Notes: generated from the letters alone by a model not told the origin. 64,000 nt of DNA from Microplitis mediator (GCF_029852145.1 NC_079976.1:11258104-11322103); one strand, 5' to 3'. Counted from the stretch's first letter, positions 43,337 to 54,180 are shown. Made by a program: numbers and translations.

Positions 43337-43850
43337 ATGTCGAATATCGGTAGTAAATTAACTGATAAAATCGAGTCGACGCAATTGCCAAGGCGATGCT
43401 CTTTCGGTGCGCTGTTTGTAAGCGTGCTGAAGCGGCTTGTGATCGGTGTAGATTGTAACATGCCGGCCTTCGAAAATATGCTGAAAGAACTTTACAGCCT
43501 CGTAGATGGCGTTCAAATCGTGGTCGTATGTCGATAATTTTTGGATAGACGGGGGGGGGGGGCACTTTTCGACTGAAAAATGCCAGTGGTTGCCAGTTGT
43601 TATCCACTTTCTGTTGTAAAACGGCTCCAATACCAATTTCGGATGCATCGGTGAATATTGCCCAGTCAGCATCGATTTTAGGGTGTACCAACAACGTAGC
43701 ATCCGCGAGAGCTCGTTTAGCTGACTTGATAGACTCTCGAAGTTCAGTTGTCCAGTTGACTGGATGAGAGTCTTTGGGTCCTTCCAAAATTTTAATAAGC
43801 TGTGCTAGAATTTCTGCATCGGTCTTGATGACCTTTCTGTAGAAATTCAC
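43308..43850 (-). pseudogene. gypsy RNase H and connection, frameshift at a poly-G tract
   Basis: MNFYRKVIKTDAEILAQL and WAIFTDASEIGIGAVLQQ (RNase H D-A-S) lie in one frame; after the 11-G run at 43551-43561 (poly-C on the coding strand) the coherent sequence continues in another frame: LSTYDHDLNAIYEAVKFF, GRHVTIYTDHKPLQ and SPWQLRRLDFIS. RNase H would degrade the RNA template. The homopolymer length change explains the frameshift. Confidence 0.8.
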
Positions 43851-43967
43851 TGTGCTGAGAAATCGACGAAGAACTTTTACGGTGGTAGGAGGCTCGAAAT
43901 TGACAATAGCCTCTACTTTTTCCGGTAACGGCTTGATTCCATCTTTAGTGATGAGATGGCCGAAAAA

Positions 43968-44600
43968 TTATTCTTCCGGTAGACTAAATTGGCATTTTGG
44001 TACATTAATTACTAGTCTGTATTCACGGAGACGTTTGAATAGAATTTTTAGATGCTCCATGTGTTGTTTTTCGTCGATAGATGCGATTAAAATATCGTCA
44101 ATGTACGGAAAGACGAATTCAAGGTCACGAGTGACCTCGTCAATAAATCGTTGAAACGTTTGAGCCGCGTTTCTGAGCCCAAACGTCATAAACCGGAACT
44201 CGAATAGTCCGAACGGTGTAATTATCGCCGTTTTCGGCACGTCCTTCGGTGCAACGGGTATTTGCAAAAAAGCCTTTGCAAAATCGACGACTGAAAATAT
44301 GTTTTTACCATGTAAAAATGCGGCAAAGTCGTCGAGATATCGCAATGAATATTTATTGATGAGTGTTCTATCGTTAAGCGGTCGGTAATCACCGCACGGC
44401 CTCCATTCTCCGGACTTCTTCTGCGCTAAATAAAGTGGTGAAGCCCAGGCGCTGTTGGATGGTCTGCAAATACCTTCTTCGATCATTTTTCGGAACTCTG
44501 CTTGTGCAATTTTAAGCTTATCTGGAGCCAGGCGTCTTGCTTTGCACGGAACTGGCTGTCCAGGTGACGTTCGGATTTGATGCACCGTTGAATGTTTTTT
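43968..44600 (-). pseudogene. gypsy reverse transcriptase
   Basis: RT motifs in order: ARRLAPDKLKIAQAEFRKM, WASPLYLAQKKSGEWRPCGD, YRPLNDRTLINKYSL, FSVVDFAKAFLQIPV (first catalytic D), GLFEFRFMTFGLRNAAQTFQ, and FPYIDDILIAS (YIDD box). It ends at a stop after CQFSLPEE where EHHFLG-like residues would be expected. The core motifs are conserved, so the RT decayed late. Confidence 0.9.
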
Positions 44601-45112
44601 GTTTGACGCTGAGTAGCATCGGGTCTTGTAATATCGGTAAATTCTCTTAATAATTCCATATACGCAGAAATACCATCGACTGCTTTGATATTAGTTTCTG
44701 CCGATGTCGTGTGAGAATTTCCGGGTGTCAATAAACCAGTGATGCCATCACGAAGGCATTTCCGTTTTAGGTCGACTAGTAAGTCATAATGACTCAAGAA
44801 GTCTGCACCTATAATCGGTTTAGTGACGTCAGCAATAATAAAATTCCATAAAAATTCACAGCGAAGTCCAAGATTTAATGTTAACGACTTTAGACCATAG
44901 GTTTGAATTATCGAGCCGTTTGCGGCATACAATTGATAATCTATGGGTGTACTAGTTGATTTCAGCCAGCCACGTGGAAAGACAGATAAATCGGAGCCGG
45001 AATCAACAAGATATTCCGTTCCTGTAGTTCGGTCTCGGATAAACAGGCGGCGAGAAATCGATTGAGAATTATTAGCCACCTTTACTGATTCTCGTTTGAG
45101 TTTCCCTGCCAT
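44483..45112 (-). pseudogene. gypsy protease domain
   Basis: Retropepsin-like sequence: RLFIRDRTTGTEYLVDSGSD (catalytic D-S-G), VFPRGW, LYAANGSIIQTYG, and IIGADFLSHYDLLVDLKRK, the conserved C-terminal GADFL motif. It would cleave Gag-Pol. The frame is intact over the protease and overlaps the RT frame at 44483-44585. Confidence 0.85.
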
Positions 45113-45245
45113 TTGCAGCCGGGAATGCGGGATCGGGCATTTTTACCGTGCTTGTAATGGTACCAGCAGAAATAAAACTTCTTCGAAACACGTGATTGTA
45201 ATCGTGATCGACTTCTGGATCTGCCGCGTTTAACTTTCAAGTTTT
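45110..45245 (-). pseudogene. gypsy nucleocapsid zinc-knuckle region
   Basis: Minus-strand translation gives FYFCWYHYKHGKNARSRIPG followed by CKW, the CsRn1-type variant knuckle (C-x3-H-x...-C) that differs from the canonical CCHC. It bridges gag and protease. Confidence 0.6.
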
Positions 45246-45261
45246 TTACTTGATTCGTGAG

Positions 45262-45937
45262 CTACGCAATTTCTCGGCGCAGTGCAGCAATCTCGTCGTG
45301 CTTGGCGGTTGATGGTGGAGTTGGTGTAGCAGCGGCAACTTGTGGTTTAAACGATATACGCTCGACCACACGGTCAGCTGACTCGGCAAGCTTGTCAAGC
45401 GTTGAGTCGCTGATAGCTTCAAGGCATACTTGAATTTCATTTGGCATATGCGAAAACCAACGTGATTTAATTATAGCGTCATCAATGCCGGTAACCAATG
45501 TACGCAGATGACGTAAATGTTGCGAAGGAGTCCGATCGCCGTCTCTCTCTGTCAAGGAGCTGAGTAATCCGTGCTTCTTCGGATTTCGTGAAGCATTTTA
45601 TTAAAGCGGCTTTTAAATCGCTGTACGGAGTTGTCGCAGGAGGGTGAAGGATTAACTGCTCGACTTCTGCGGTGACGCGAGTATCGAGCAATGGAATCAC
45701 CAGGTCAAATTTGGCGCGCACTGCTTCTACCTGATTCGTCGAAAACTGCGTCTTAACTTGTGCAAACCACAGTTTCGGATTCTCCGTGCTGAACTGGAGT
45801 GCTTTGATGTTTACGGCCATATTCAATTTAACTGACGTAAACGACGACGATCCCGATAAATTAGATTTAAATGTGTCTTCGTCAGATGACTCGGATTTTA
45901 CTTTCTCGTTGGCATCGTTTTTCGAGTCTGACATCAC
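45262..45937 (-). pseudogene. gypsy gag (capsid), frameshifted
   Basis: ATG at 45937 starts a Gag frame; WFAQVKTQFSTNQVEAVRAK and LDTRVTAEVEQLILHPPATT are characteristic of CsRn1-type capsid (PxLWFxQVExQF). The frame breaks near 45550, and the other frame continues with LRHLRTLVTGIDDAI, WFSHMPNEIQVCL and LDKLAESADRVVE. Gag packages the RNA. The nucleocapsid part follows at 45110-45240. Confidence 0.8.
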
Positions 45938-46434
45938 CTACTGAAAATGTCTGTAATTCGGTATTGTGCTACCGAAAGATTATCGATGACCCACGGCTCA
46001 GGAATGTGCAGCCGGCGAATCGGCTTAATCCTCGATAGTATTTCCGGCAACGAAAAGAAAATTATACGCGACACTGCACGAAAAATTAATTAACAATTTT
46101 TTTAAACAGCTCGCGAACACTTTTATCACAACTCGATTTGCACTAATGGTCCCTCGAATTAACACTGATGCGGCATAACGTCCATAAGATGCCCAGCAAT
46201 GCACCAGCGGTGATAGAAGATAAAGAAACTGAACACTGACAAAACAAAAATATATATATCACTGCACTAATTAACTCAAAACAAATTCACACAAAAATAA
46301 CTGTGAATACAAAAATCACGATCTCGCCGATTAAACGGCAACGCGACACAAATATTCGTGGGAAAACAACACGAGAACTCGCGAAATTTTTTGCACTGTG
46401 TAATGCACGTGTTCGACGCTTACCTTAAAAGGAG

Positions 46435-46452
46435 ATCACGTTGGGGTCACCA
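46435..46452 (-). other. Primer-binding site, tRNA-Trp type
   Basis: TGGTGACCCCAACGTGAT on the minus strand matches the complement of the tRNA-Trp 3' end except for one position (A for G at base 11). Located 2 bp from the 5' LTR, as expected for (-)strand DNA priming. Confidence 0.8.
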
Positions 46453-46454
46453 AT

Positions 46455-46706
46455 TTAGTGGTTGAGGTAATAATATAAATTATTAAAATCAACTAATTAA
46501 TTTAAACAAATGTTTTATTTAAATAAACGAAAGTAACATAGTAATTGTAAGTATACACTAAAGGAAAAATGCTTGGATGCGTATATGCAGTCCAGCACTC
46601 TATTACTTATTGTCTCTCCGAATGTAGTAGAGATGGATAAATGAAAAAAATCGATGTTCGACGGAAACTGTCGAATTTTATCGATCGCGTCACCTAGTAG
46701 CAACGC

Positions 46707-46710
<4 letters not shown>
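46455..46710 (-). repeat. 5' LTR of the gypsy element
   Basis: Same length and ends as the other LTR; TGTAGCGTTGCTACTAGGTG starts next to a long (TA)n tract. The PBS follows 2 bp inside. Confidence 0.85.

Positions 46711-46778
<68 letters not shown>
46711..46778. repeat. (TA)n microsatellite at the gypsy 5' edge
   Basis: About 67 bp of TA, continuing the tract in which the element is inserted (other side 42013-42042). Confidence 0.95.
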
Positions 46779-46782
<4 letters not shown>

Positions 46783-47214
46783 CTTTGTTATTTTTTTGCT
46801 TATAGTATCTATAGATATATATATTAAATCAGCCGGCAGTAGTGAGGCGCGGCAAATAATTTTGATTTTACTGTACTTGGGAAGAAAAAAAACCTCAAGT
46901 ACTGACGTAATAATTCGGACGATATAATTCCCGAATTATAATAATACTAATTTAAATTATTAAATATTATTAAAAATGATTATGAAAAGTATCTGATTTC
47001 TTCTTATTATTTGTATTATTTGAGTTAATTAATGTATGTTTTATACATTTATTTATATACCTCAGTGGTCAATAATTAATTTATTTATTATTATTAACAA
47101 TTATTATATAAATAATTATCATTGATGAAAGAGTTTATTTTATGCTGTTATTAATTGAATACTTTTGAAACTTGGGTGTTAAAGGCCCTGATTTGAGTGT
47201 GAGTGAGAGTAGTG
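46779..47214. other. AT-rich spacer
   Basis: No gene; ATTATTATT-type words (46960-47130) only. Confidence 0.4.
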
Positions 47215-47348
47215 AAAATAGTCAGAATAGCTTCCTAGGATCTTAAAATGTCGACATCTGATGAAAACTCAATTTTCGGAAATCGGGGTGAAAACAATAA
47301 CTTTTCAAGATTTTTGAAAATCATCGATTTTCTTAGCGGGAAGTTAAA
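47215..47348 (+). repeat. RPT-A right-end fragment (copy 6)
   Basis: AATAGTCAGAATAGCTTCCT, CGACATCTGATGAAAACTCA and the end CTTAGCGGGAAGTTAAAAAT. The rest of the unit is absent. Confidence 0.75.
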
Positions 47349-47557
47349 AATGGATAAAAAATGGAAAATAATAATATTTAAATTCATTTAATTTTTTACA
47401 ATTTCCATCCTTCCATCCTTTACAATTTCCATCCTTCATCCTTCACACTCAGGGCAACAAGCGAAAAAGAACTTTCTAAGAAAACACTTTTTTGCCTTTC
47501 CTCATTCCTCCACTCCCTCACACACATCCCGTGACCTCCGTTTCCGTTGCTCTTTTT

Positions 47558-48211
47558 CTAACTATCCTCCTCTTCTTCTTCCCTCATCCTTTCCAGATCT
47601 TTAAGCCACTCTTCTCCTTGCCCATCCTCCCCTAACACTTCCTTCCTCATCTCCTGCCACCCTCTCTCTATTCCGAAACCCGAACAAACCTCCCACACGT
47701 GTTCCCATGTCTCTTCCTTGTACCCACGTACCCTACATATCTTTTCTTCCTCTTTTCCCCAATACCTACCCCCATTCATCACATCCCCTAGCCTGAACCT
47801 CGCCACCCTTCTCCACCTCTCTTCCTTCCAGCCCCTCTTCAAATACCCCGGAATCCGTATCCCCTTAATAAACTTATACTCTTTATTTCCCTTCAAATCC
47901 CTGATCTTTTCCCATCTATCCTCCCACTGCCTTTTCGCATCTACTTCTATTAAACTTTCCCCTCTCATTTCTCCCCTCTCCCATTTCTCCTCTACCTCTA
48001 TTAAGTCCCATCGTCTTTTCTCATAATAGTCCCTCTTCTCACCTTCCTATCCCTCTACTCCTTTTCCCGCTTTCACTCTTTTCCTCATTTCTAACCTACA
48101 TCTTCGCACCAGCTCTCCTCCTTTTCCTTTCTCTATTCTTTTTTCATACCCCCACGCTCTCATTCCTGCTCTTACCATCATCTCATCCCTGCTTAGCTCT
48201 TCTCTGACCAC
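47558..48211 (-). pseudogene. LINE ORF2 C-terminal Cys/His domain
   Basis: After the LTR the frame continues VVREELSRDEMMVRAGMRAW, GYEKRIEKGKGGELVRRC, then RWRRVARFRLGDVMNGGRYW and ICRVRGYKEETWEHVWEVCS (C-x11-H-x4-C type knuckle), ending LKDLERMREEEEEDS-stop at 47558. This tail follows the RT in many insect LINEs and probably binds element RNA or target DNA. Confidence 0.75.
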
Positions 48212-49291
48212 TGTAACCGGGATTTGGTTATTATTACAACATCATGCTCGGGAAATAACTAGAACCTGGTGGCTGCCTACGGTAACTGGCCAACGAGGGA
48301 TAAATTGATATCTTCTTACACCAATTGGAAATTTCCACGAGGCAAAGTTGCAGGACGCATGCGCTAGCCTGGAGTACGAGGTAGTAATTGACTCGCCGAG
48401 GGGCAGAACGGACAATTCTGTGTCAGCTACAGTTGAGTTCACCTCGCTTACCATTGTTATACTTGTCATCACATATATTCATTTCTACTCGATACCTGTT
48501 TGGAATTAATTTGGAAGCAGTCTACGTCCATTATACACCTTGTGAAAATATATTGTGGAGTCCAGGAAAGCAGTGGAGTTTGTCTGGTCGGAGTTTGTTT
48601 GGTTGGAGTTTTGTAGATTTGGAATTTTGTCTACGACGGAAACTTGGAGATGTGGACCTGGGCTGACTTAGACGCCAAACGTGCCAAGATGGCAGAATCA
48701 CGAGACGTAGGTGTTTTCCAGTAATAAAGTTTTATATAAATTGATTCTTACTCTGGTAAGATTAATATTATCATTTGGATTATATAAATTAAATTTATTT
48801 TAAATAATTACTCTCAGTTGGAGAGCATAATTAAATTGGAAGTTTTTATAAAGTCGAGAGTGAAAATTAAATGATATTGTAATTAAAATCTATAAAGTAA
48901 ATTCAGATCAAATTGTAAAGTCGAGTCAGTGTTTTGTGCTCGCCATTTTGGCGTCAGTAAATTATCAAGATCAACTTCACTCTCACTAGCTTGTGTCGTT
49001 AATTATTGTCGCGGTTTTATTTAATTATTTATTGTAAAGTGGGGTCTATTGTCTGGGTAAATTGGTTAAATAAAATTGTCATGTATTTTTATGTATATAT
49101 CGCCTATACAAGTCACTTATTTGATAAGCTTCCTATATTCTCAGAATTTCTAAATATTCCTTATGACCAGGATCGGGTATTCCCCGCCCTGTAGAAGAGC
49201 TAGTCATCGACTAGTCGTTGATTTTATCAACTGAATCTAATCTTGGCTTCCTGGACAGGGGGTCACACCCTGGACTGGGGGTCTCAGTTAT
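48212..49291 (+). mobile_element. Solo LTR (1080 bp) inserted in the LINE
   Basis: Starts TGTAACCGGGATTTGGTTAT and ends GGGGGTCTCAGTTAT. ACCAC (48207-48211) and ACCAT (49292-49296) flank it, a 5-bp target duplication with one change. The LINE coding sense is continuous across the insertion (PGYM then VVREELSRDE). Contains AGTAATAAAGTTTTATATAA and GC-rich patches. TGTAAC starts suggest a gypsy-type LTR. Frames inside (48242-48472, 48388-48666, 49006-49194) are not genes. Confidence 0.8.
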
Positions 49292-49299
49292 ACCATATA

Positions 49300-50720
49300 T
49301 CCTGGAACCCTCCTCGAAACCCCTAACACCCATCTCAAGTACCTTTCCTGCAGTTTCTCCACCACCTCTCTTTTCTCCCATTCCCAGATTTCCACCTCGT
49401 AACTCACCACTGACCACACTAACTTATCAAACAGCCATACCCTTCTCCCCCGTCATTCCTGAACTTTCTTTTTCCTATTCCCCAGATCTGTCCTAACACA
49501 CTCGCTCCTTTCCTTGACCTCTCTCTCACATGTTTCTCTTGACTCCCATTCGCTTTCAAAACATGCCCTAAATACACATACTTTCTCAGTTCCTCTATCT
49601 TCTCTCCCATCCATCGCCAACTAACTTTTCTAAACCACCCCCTCCTTTGCTACACCTCATGATTTTCGTCTTCCCGGTGTTGATTTCTAACCTTTTTCCT
49701 TCTATGCATCTCTCCAGTGTCCTAATCATTCCCCTCATTTCCCCCTTCTCCTTTGCCATCAGTACCACGTCGTCCGCATACGCCAAACCATACACCTTTT
49801 TCTCACCTCCCAGCTCTACTCCTCCCCATCTTCCCTTTTTTACCTCCTCATCCATATTTGACAAAAACAGCACAAACAAAAGGGGACTCAGCGGGCATCT
49901 CTGCCTGACTCCTCTCTCCACTCTCCTTTCCCACTCTCACTTTAGTAGCCGTCTCACTTAACACTACGTCACACCTCCTCACTAGTCCTTACCTATTCCC
50001 CCTTTTCCTTAAACATTCGAACAATTTCCTCCTATCCACCGAGTCAAACACTGCCTTCAAATCTACAAATAACAACATCAACTTCCCTTTATCCTTCCTG
50101 ACCTCCCTATTCATTAAATAATTTACCACATATACGTTATCTATCGTTCCCATTCTTTTCCTAAACCCAGCTTGACTCGGTGGTAGCAACCCTTTTCCTT
50201 CTACCTCCTCTCTCAATCTCTTCTCTAGCACTCCTACATACACCTTATACGCAGTCTGTGTCAACGTCATTCCCCTATACTCTTCCACTACTTTGCCCTC
50301 CCCCTTCTTCACTAATGGTATTACCACTCCCTCCCTCCATCCCTCTGGCCACCCTTCTCCCCTCCACACTTTATTACATAACTCCCATAACGCTACCACT
50401 ACTTCCCCCCCATACCTCCACACTTCATTCGGTATACCATCCTCCTCCATTGCTTTCCTATCCCTCAAACCTTTTACTACTTACCTAACCTCTTTCAACG
50501 CAATGCCCTCCTCCTCATCTCCAACACTCTCTTGCCCCACTACCTCTCTGACTGACCTAGCCTCCACACCCCCTAACAAACCCCTAAAGTATTTATCCCA
50601 TTCATTCATATTAATACTATCATTAACTCCATTTTTTTCTTTCTACCCTTGTTAACTACCTCCCATACCTGTCCCTCTGTCCTTATTGCTTTACACTTGT
50701 TCTCTCATCGCAACCTCTCC
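49300..50720 (-). pseudogene. LINE ORF2 reverse transcriptase, multiply frameshifted
   Basis: Fragments in order: DGIPNEVWRYGGE, EYRGMTLTQTAYKVY, PPSQAGFRKRMGTIDNVYVV and LMLLFVDLKAVFDSVDR (49989-50468); GVRQRCPLSPLLFVLF and YGLAYADDVVLMAKEKGEMR, the catalytic YADD (49595-49921); LRKYVYLGHVLKANGSQE (49419-49610); then LFDKLVWSVVSYEVEIWEWE and LQERYLRWVLGV up to the LTR insertion near 49292. In the motif GVRQRCPLSP the usual glycine before C is arginine. Confidence 0.85.
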
Positions 50721-50946
50721 TCCTTCTATTTGTCCTCACACAATTTTCTGAACTTTCTTTTTTTCTCCTTATATTTCCTCACATCCCCTTTCTTTTCCCT
50801 AACTAACTTCAGCACCTCCCTCAATCTCCTTTTTGCCTCTCTGCATTCCTCATCCAACCAACCATTCACACTTCTTTTATCTCTCACTTTCATTGTTTCA
50901 CCTATGCCCTCTTTTACCCTCTCTCTTAATGACACCCACCCTTCTC

Positions 50947-51788
50947 CTACTCCTTTATCCCCCCTTCCCACCCCCTAAACTTTTTTCTAAAAATCTCAAT
51001 CGCTCTCTCCGTCCATACCCCCCTTACTCCTTCACTCCACTTACCTCTTCCCTTCCCTTCTTTCCGCCTCTCTCTGTCGATCCATACCGCTACCGGTAGA
51101 TGGTCTGAATCAGCCCTCTCTAGCACCTCTAACTTTTCTGCTCTTTCCTCTGTCGCTTCATTCATAACTACACAGTCTATAATCGACCGTCCCCTCTCGC
51201 CTATGAATGTCCAATTTTCCTCTTAATCCCCTTTCACCGACCCATTTAACATTCCCCACCCTCCTTCATCTAGTAAGCTGCACAATCTCCTTCCATCCTT
51301 ATTTACTACCTTATCTTTCGACCTTTTCCCCCCACTGTCTCTTCCCCATTCACTCCGTACACAACGCCCCCCTCTTCCCCCATCCTCGCATTAAAATCTC
51401 CCCCTATTATCACTTTCACCTCCACTCCTTCCACCCACTTAGCTAACAGCTCTAACTTCCTGTCTAGATCTCTATTAATATACACTCCTCCTATCCACCA
51501 CCATTCCTTTCCTAATTTCACCTCTCTCTCCATCCATCCTTTTTCCTCAAATTTTCTATCTCTACCTAATTCTATCCCCTCTTTTACCCCCATCACCAAT
51601 CCTCCTTTCGCTCTACCTCTTCCTTTACTCTCCACTGCTTCCTGTACCTCCCATTTATATCCTTTTTTATATCTGCCAGACACTCCTTTCCACCCTTTCT
51701 CATCCAGCCACGTTTCTATCACCACTATCACATCCCACTCTTTTATCACCATCCAGAAGTCTTCATCCTTATTTTTCAATCCCGCCAC
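50947..51788 (-). pseudogene. LINE ORF2 endonuclease domain
   Basis: First part (51306-51788): WDVIVVIETWLDEKGW (catalytic E in ETW), GGLVMGVKEG, and VKVIIGGDFNARMGEEGG (GGDFNA). Second part (50947-51165), after a frameshift: ADSDHLPVAVWI, the SDH motif with the catalytic histidine. Together they cover an APE-type nuclease that nicks genomic target DNA. Confidence 0.8.
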
Positions 51789-51843
51789 ATTCTAGAAACC
51801 AACTTTGTAACCTTATTCGTTTCCCGCCCCCGCTACCCAAATC

Positions 51844-52782
51844 TCATTCGTCCCATACCTTCAATTCCTCATTCACCCACATTTTCATGTAAACTACGAT
51901 CACCCTCTTTCCCTGCATTCTCTCTTTTTGTGCTTCTCTCTCAATCGTCCACCTGGTTTTCCTCTCATTAACCGTTGAATCATGGTCAATTCTTTCTCGC
52001 TCCCCCTTCAATTTACTTTTTGCCTTCATAACTTCTTTCTTTTTCTCTATCCCTTCTAGTTCTACCCATGCTATTCCCCTTCCACCTCTATCTACACCTC
52101 CTACTTTTCTCATTTTTACCCTCCCTCCTACTACCCCCAATTTTTCCCATATTTTCGCTACCTCCTTCACATATTCCTCCCCCTCTCCTAATCGAACTCC
52201 TCTAATTACAATATTTTTCCTTCTCGTCTATCTCTCCCTTTTTTCCATTTTCACATCTAGCTCCCTGACTTGTTTCCTCAACTACATTTCCCCTTCCCCC
52301 TCCGCTTTCATTTTCCTCATCTCTTGCCCCCTTACCGCTGTCCCTACCTTTCTTCCTATCCTTTTCTAAACTTTCTACCTATTTTTCTAGTTCCTCTATC
52401 CTTTTTCCTATTTTCACCCTCTCCTCTCCCACCACCTCCTCATTTCCTCTCTTTCCTTTCTAGCATCCGATGCCAAATCGTCTACTCTCGTCCCAATCTT
52501 CCCGCACTCCGACTTCATTATTCCTTCTACCATTTTTACCATCTCCTCTATTTTCAAATCCTTTTTTTCTTTTTCCGGCGTCCTAACAACTATCCTACTC
52601 CTTTTAAAAACCTCCGCCTTTTCTAACTCTTTCGACAGTCTAACTTCCCCCTCTTGTTCCCTTTCTTTTCTCTTTCCTCTAAGCACTGCCTCTACTAGTT
52701 TCCCTTCACTTCTCCTTCTACTTAACTTTACTCTTTCTATAACTGGTCTTATCCCACTTCCTTCATCACCCATACCCCTCAC
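51844..52782 (-). pseudogene. LINE ORF1, coiled-coil and basic regions
   Basis: 52414-52782 encodes a charged protein (RLSKELEKAEVFKRSRIVVR, KMVEGIMKSECGKIGTRVDD) with heptad-like spacing. 51844-52170 encodes EVAKIWEKLGVVGGRVKMRK ... ELEGIEKKKEVMKAKSKLKG, resembling the RRM/C-terminal part of LINE ORF1 proteins. The pieces are separated by frameshifts around 52170-52410. Expected role is binding of element RNA. Confidence 0.6.
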
Positions 52783-53196
52783 TACTTAGCTCTTCTACTT
52801 ACTTCCTACTTTACCCACTCTCACTACACTTGACACTCTTACCGCTTACCTTTCTATCTTATCTTCTTCACTAACTCTCTACCTAACCCACCCCAATGTC
52901 TCTACCTGATACTTCCTGCTTTACACTCTTGCCGTCCCCCCTTTCCCACGCCTCCCTCAGCTTTACCTCTCTAACCTCACTTTTTTTTCCTCACTAAAAC
53001 ACCCTACAAACCCTCACTTATCCCTTTCACCCCTTTCGCTCTTTTACTTCCACGCACTCTAAAGAATTCCCTCTTTCCCACCGACTTTTTGCACTTTTCT
53101 TTTTCCCCAATCTTCACCTAATTCCCAAACAATTTTTGCCAACCACAAAACCCACTCACACTTACTCTGTCACCGGAAACAGAAGTCGAATCACCC

Positions 53197-53269
53197 TAAT
53201 GTATATAGGAAATTCATTTGGAATGATTATACTTAACTTCACACTAACAAAATAAATGATTTTTGCATA
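53197..53269. other. Short AT-rich spacer
   Basis: Separates the LINE 5' edge, which reads CACCCTAAT on the plus strand, from the next RPT-A copy. Confidence 0.4.
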
Positions 53270-53830
53270 GTATGGGAAGTTATTGTTTTCACCCCAATTT
53301 CCGAAAATCGAAATTTCATCAGATGTCGACGTTTTGAGGTCCTATGAGGCTATTCTGACTGTTTTCGGAATGATTTCCGCGCGCACGGGCGTGTGTGCTC
53401 GTTTGTGTGTGTGTGTGTGTGTGTGTGAACGCTCTATTACTTGTTAACTAATCAACCGATTTGGATGGTTCTTGTGACAATCGAATGAGCTTGTTAGCTC
53501 TTTACTTTCCTGTGAATTTTAGATGATTCGATAGAATAGACTCTGAAATAATGTAGAACTACGGAAAAAAAAAAATTTTTTTTTAGTTTTTTTGAAATTT
53601 CTCAAAAACAGCGAAATCAATCGATTCCAAATTTAATCAGCTATAGAATCCAATAAAATGCATCGACTGTTGCAAGAACCATCTCAATCGGTTTATCCGT
53701 TTGACAGATATCGTTAGAGAAATAAATGGTAAAAAACGGCGTTTTTCGAAAGTCTTCGAGAAAATTTGATCGATAGATTTTTTATTTTAATCAGCTTTAG
53801 AACTCAACTAACCGCGTCGAATGCCACCAT
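53270..53830 (-). repeat. RPT-A copy 7, divergent and truncated
   Basis: Starts at AAGTTATTGTTTTCACCCCA and runs through CATCAGATGTCGACGTTTTG, a GTGT tract (53400-53427), ATCAACCGATTTGGATGGTT, the A/T centre (53566-53588), ATCTCAATCGGTTTATCCGT and TCGAATGCCACCATAAC, where it passes into SINE sequence. The GAGCTC left end is missing. Confidence 0.65.
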
Positions 53831-53832
53831 AA

Positions 53833-54180
53833 CTCTGGGCTCAATTTCCAGTTTATGCTATCTATATTTTTCTCAATTTATCTATAAATTGTCTTATTGA
53901 GAAGGTTAATTGTAAGTTTAGGTTTCACTATATTTTAAAATTGGTGTATTCCCGTACAATGGACGGTGTGGCTCAATGAGTTACAGATCAAATTGAACAA
54001 ATTATAGTATAGCACCGGATAGCTCAGCTGGTAGAACACTCGGCGCGATACTGACATGTTTTGGGTTCGATTCCCAGTTCGGGCTATCTATATTTTTTTC
54101 AAGTTATCTATAAATTGTCTTATAGAGAAAGATAATTGTAAGTTTAGGTTTAACTATATTTTTAAATCAGTCGAAAAAAT
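53833..54180 (+). mobile_element. tRNA-derived SINE, one half copy and one full copy
   Basis: The full copy starts GCACCGGATAGCTCAGCTGG at 54012, with A box TAGCTCAGCTGG (54020-54031) and B box GGTTCGATTCC (54064-54074), then a body TCTATAAATTGTCTTATAGA. The half copy at 53833-53945 shares the body (ATTTATCTATAAATTGTCTT). The tRNA part does not fold as a functional tRNA (acceptor ends GCACCGG and TTCGGGC do not pair). RNA polymerase III promoters of this kind drive SINE transcription. Confidence 0.8.

Larger units (their letters stand above)
42043..46710 (-). mobile_element. Ty3/gypsy LTR retrotransposon, CsRn1-like, internally deleted
   Basis: Two direct LTRs (42043-42297 and 46455-46710) bracket, on the minus strand, a primer-binding site, gag, protease, RT, RNase H and integrase. 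The PBS TGGTGACCCCAACGTGAT is complementary to the 3' end of tRNA-Trp, the primer known for the CsRn1 group. The polypurine tract AAAGGGAGTTC abuts the downstream LTR. Both ends lie in (TA)n, consistent with a TATAT duplication. The LTRs differ at roughly 16-17 of 255 positions by eye, so it is an old copy. Frameshifts, stops and an integrase deletion make it inactive. Confidence 0.9.
47349..53196 (-). mobile_element. Purine-rich APE-type LINE, minus strand, interrupted by a solo LTR
   Basis: Minus-strand coding pieces in order: ORF1 coiled-coil parts (52414-52782, 51844-52170), endonuclease (51306-51788, 50947-51165), RT (49989-50468, 49595-49921, 49300-49610) and Cys/His C-terminus (47558-47968). 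Its sense strand is unusually rich in G and A (glutamate, lysine, arginine, glycine). The 3' end has tandem GGATGGAAATTGTAAA words (47395-47440). Similar endonuclease-RT proteins are common in insects; the exact clade is uncertain. Many small frameshifts and stops make it inactive. Confidence 0.85.

Noticed and set aside
47718..52626. Many long plus-strand frames rich in Ser, Pro, Leu and Phe
   Set aside because: They are the antisense of a purine-rich LINE; recognisable endonuclease and RT motifs are only on the minus strand.
54012..54090. Possible functional tRNA gene
   Set aside because: A and B boxes are present, but acceptor ends do not pair and the body continues into a repeated SINE sequence.
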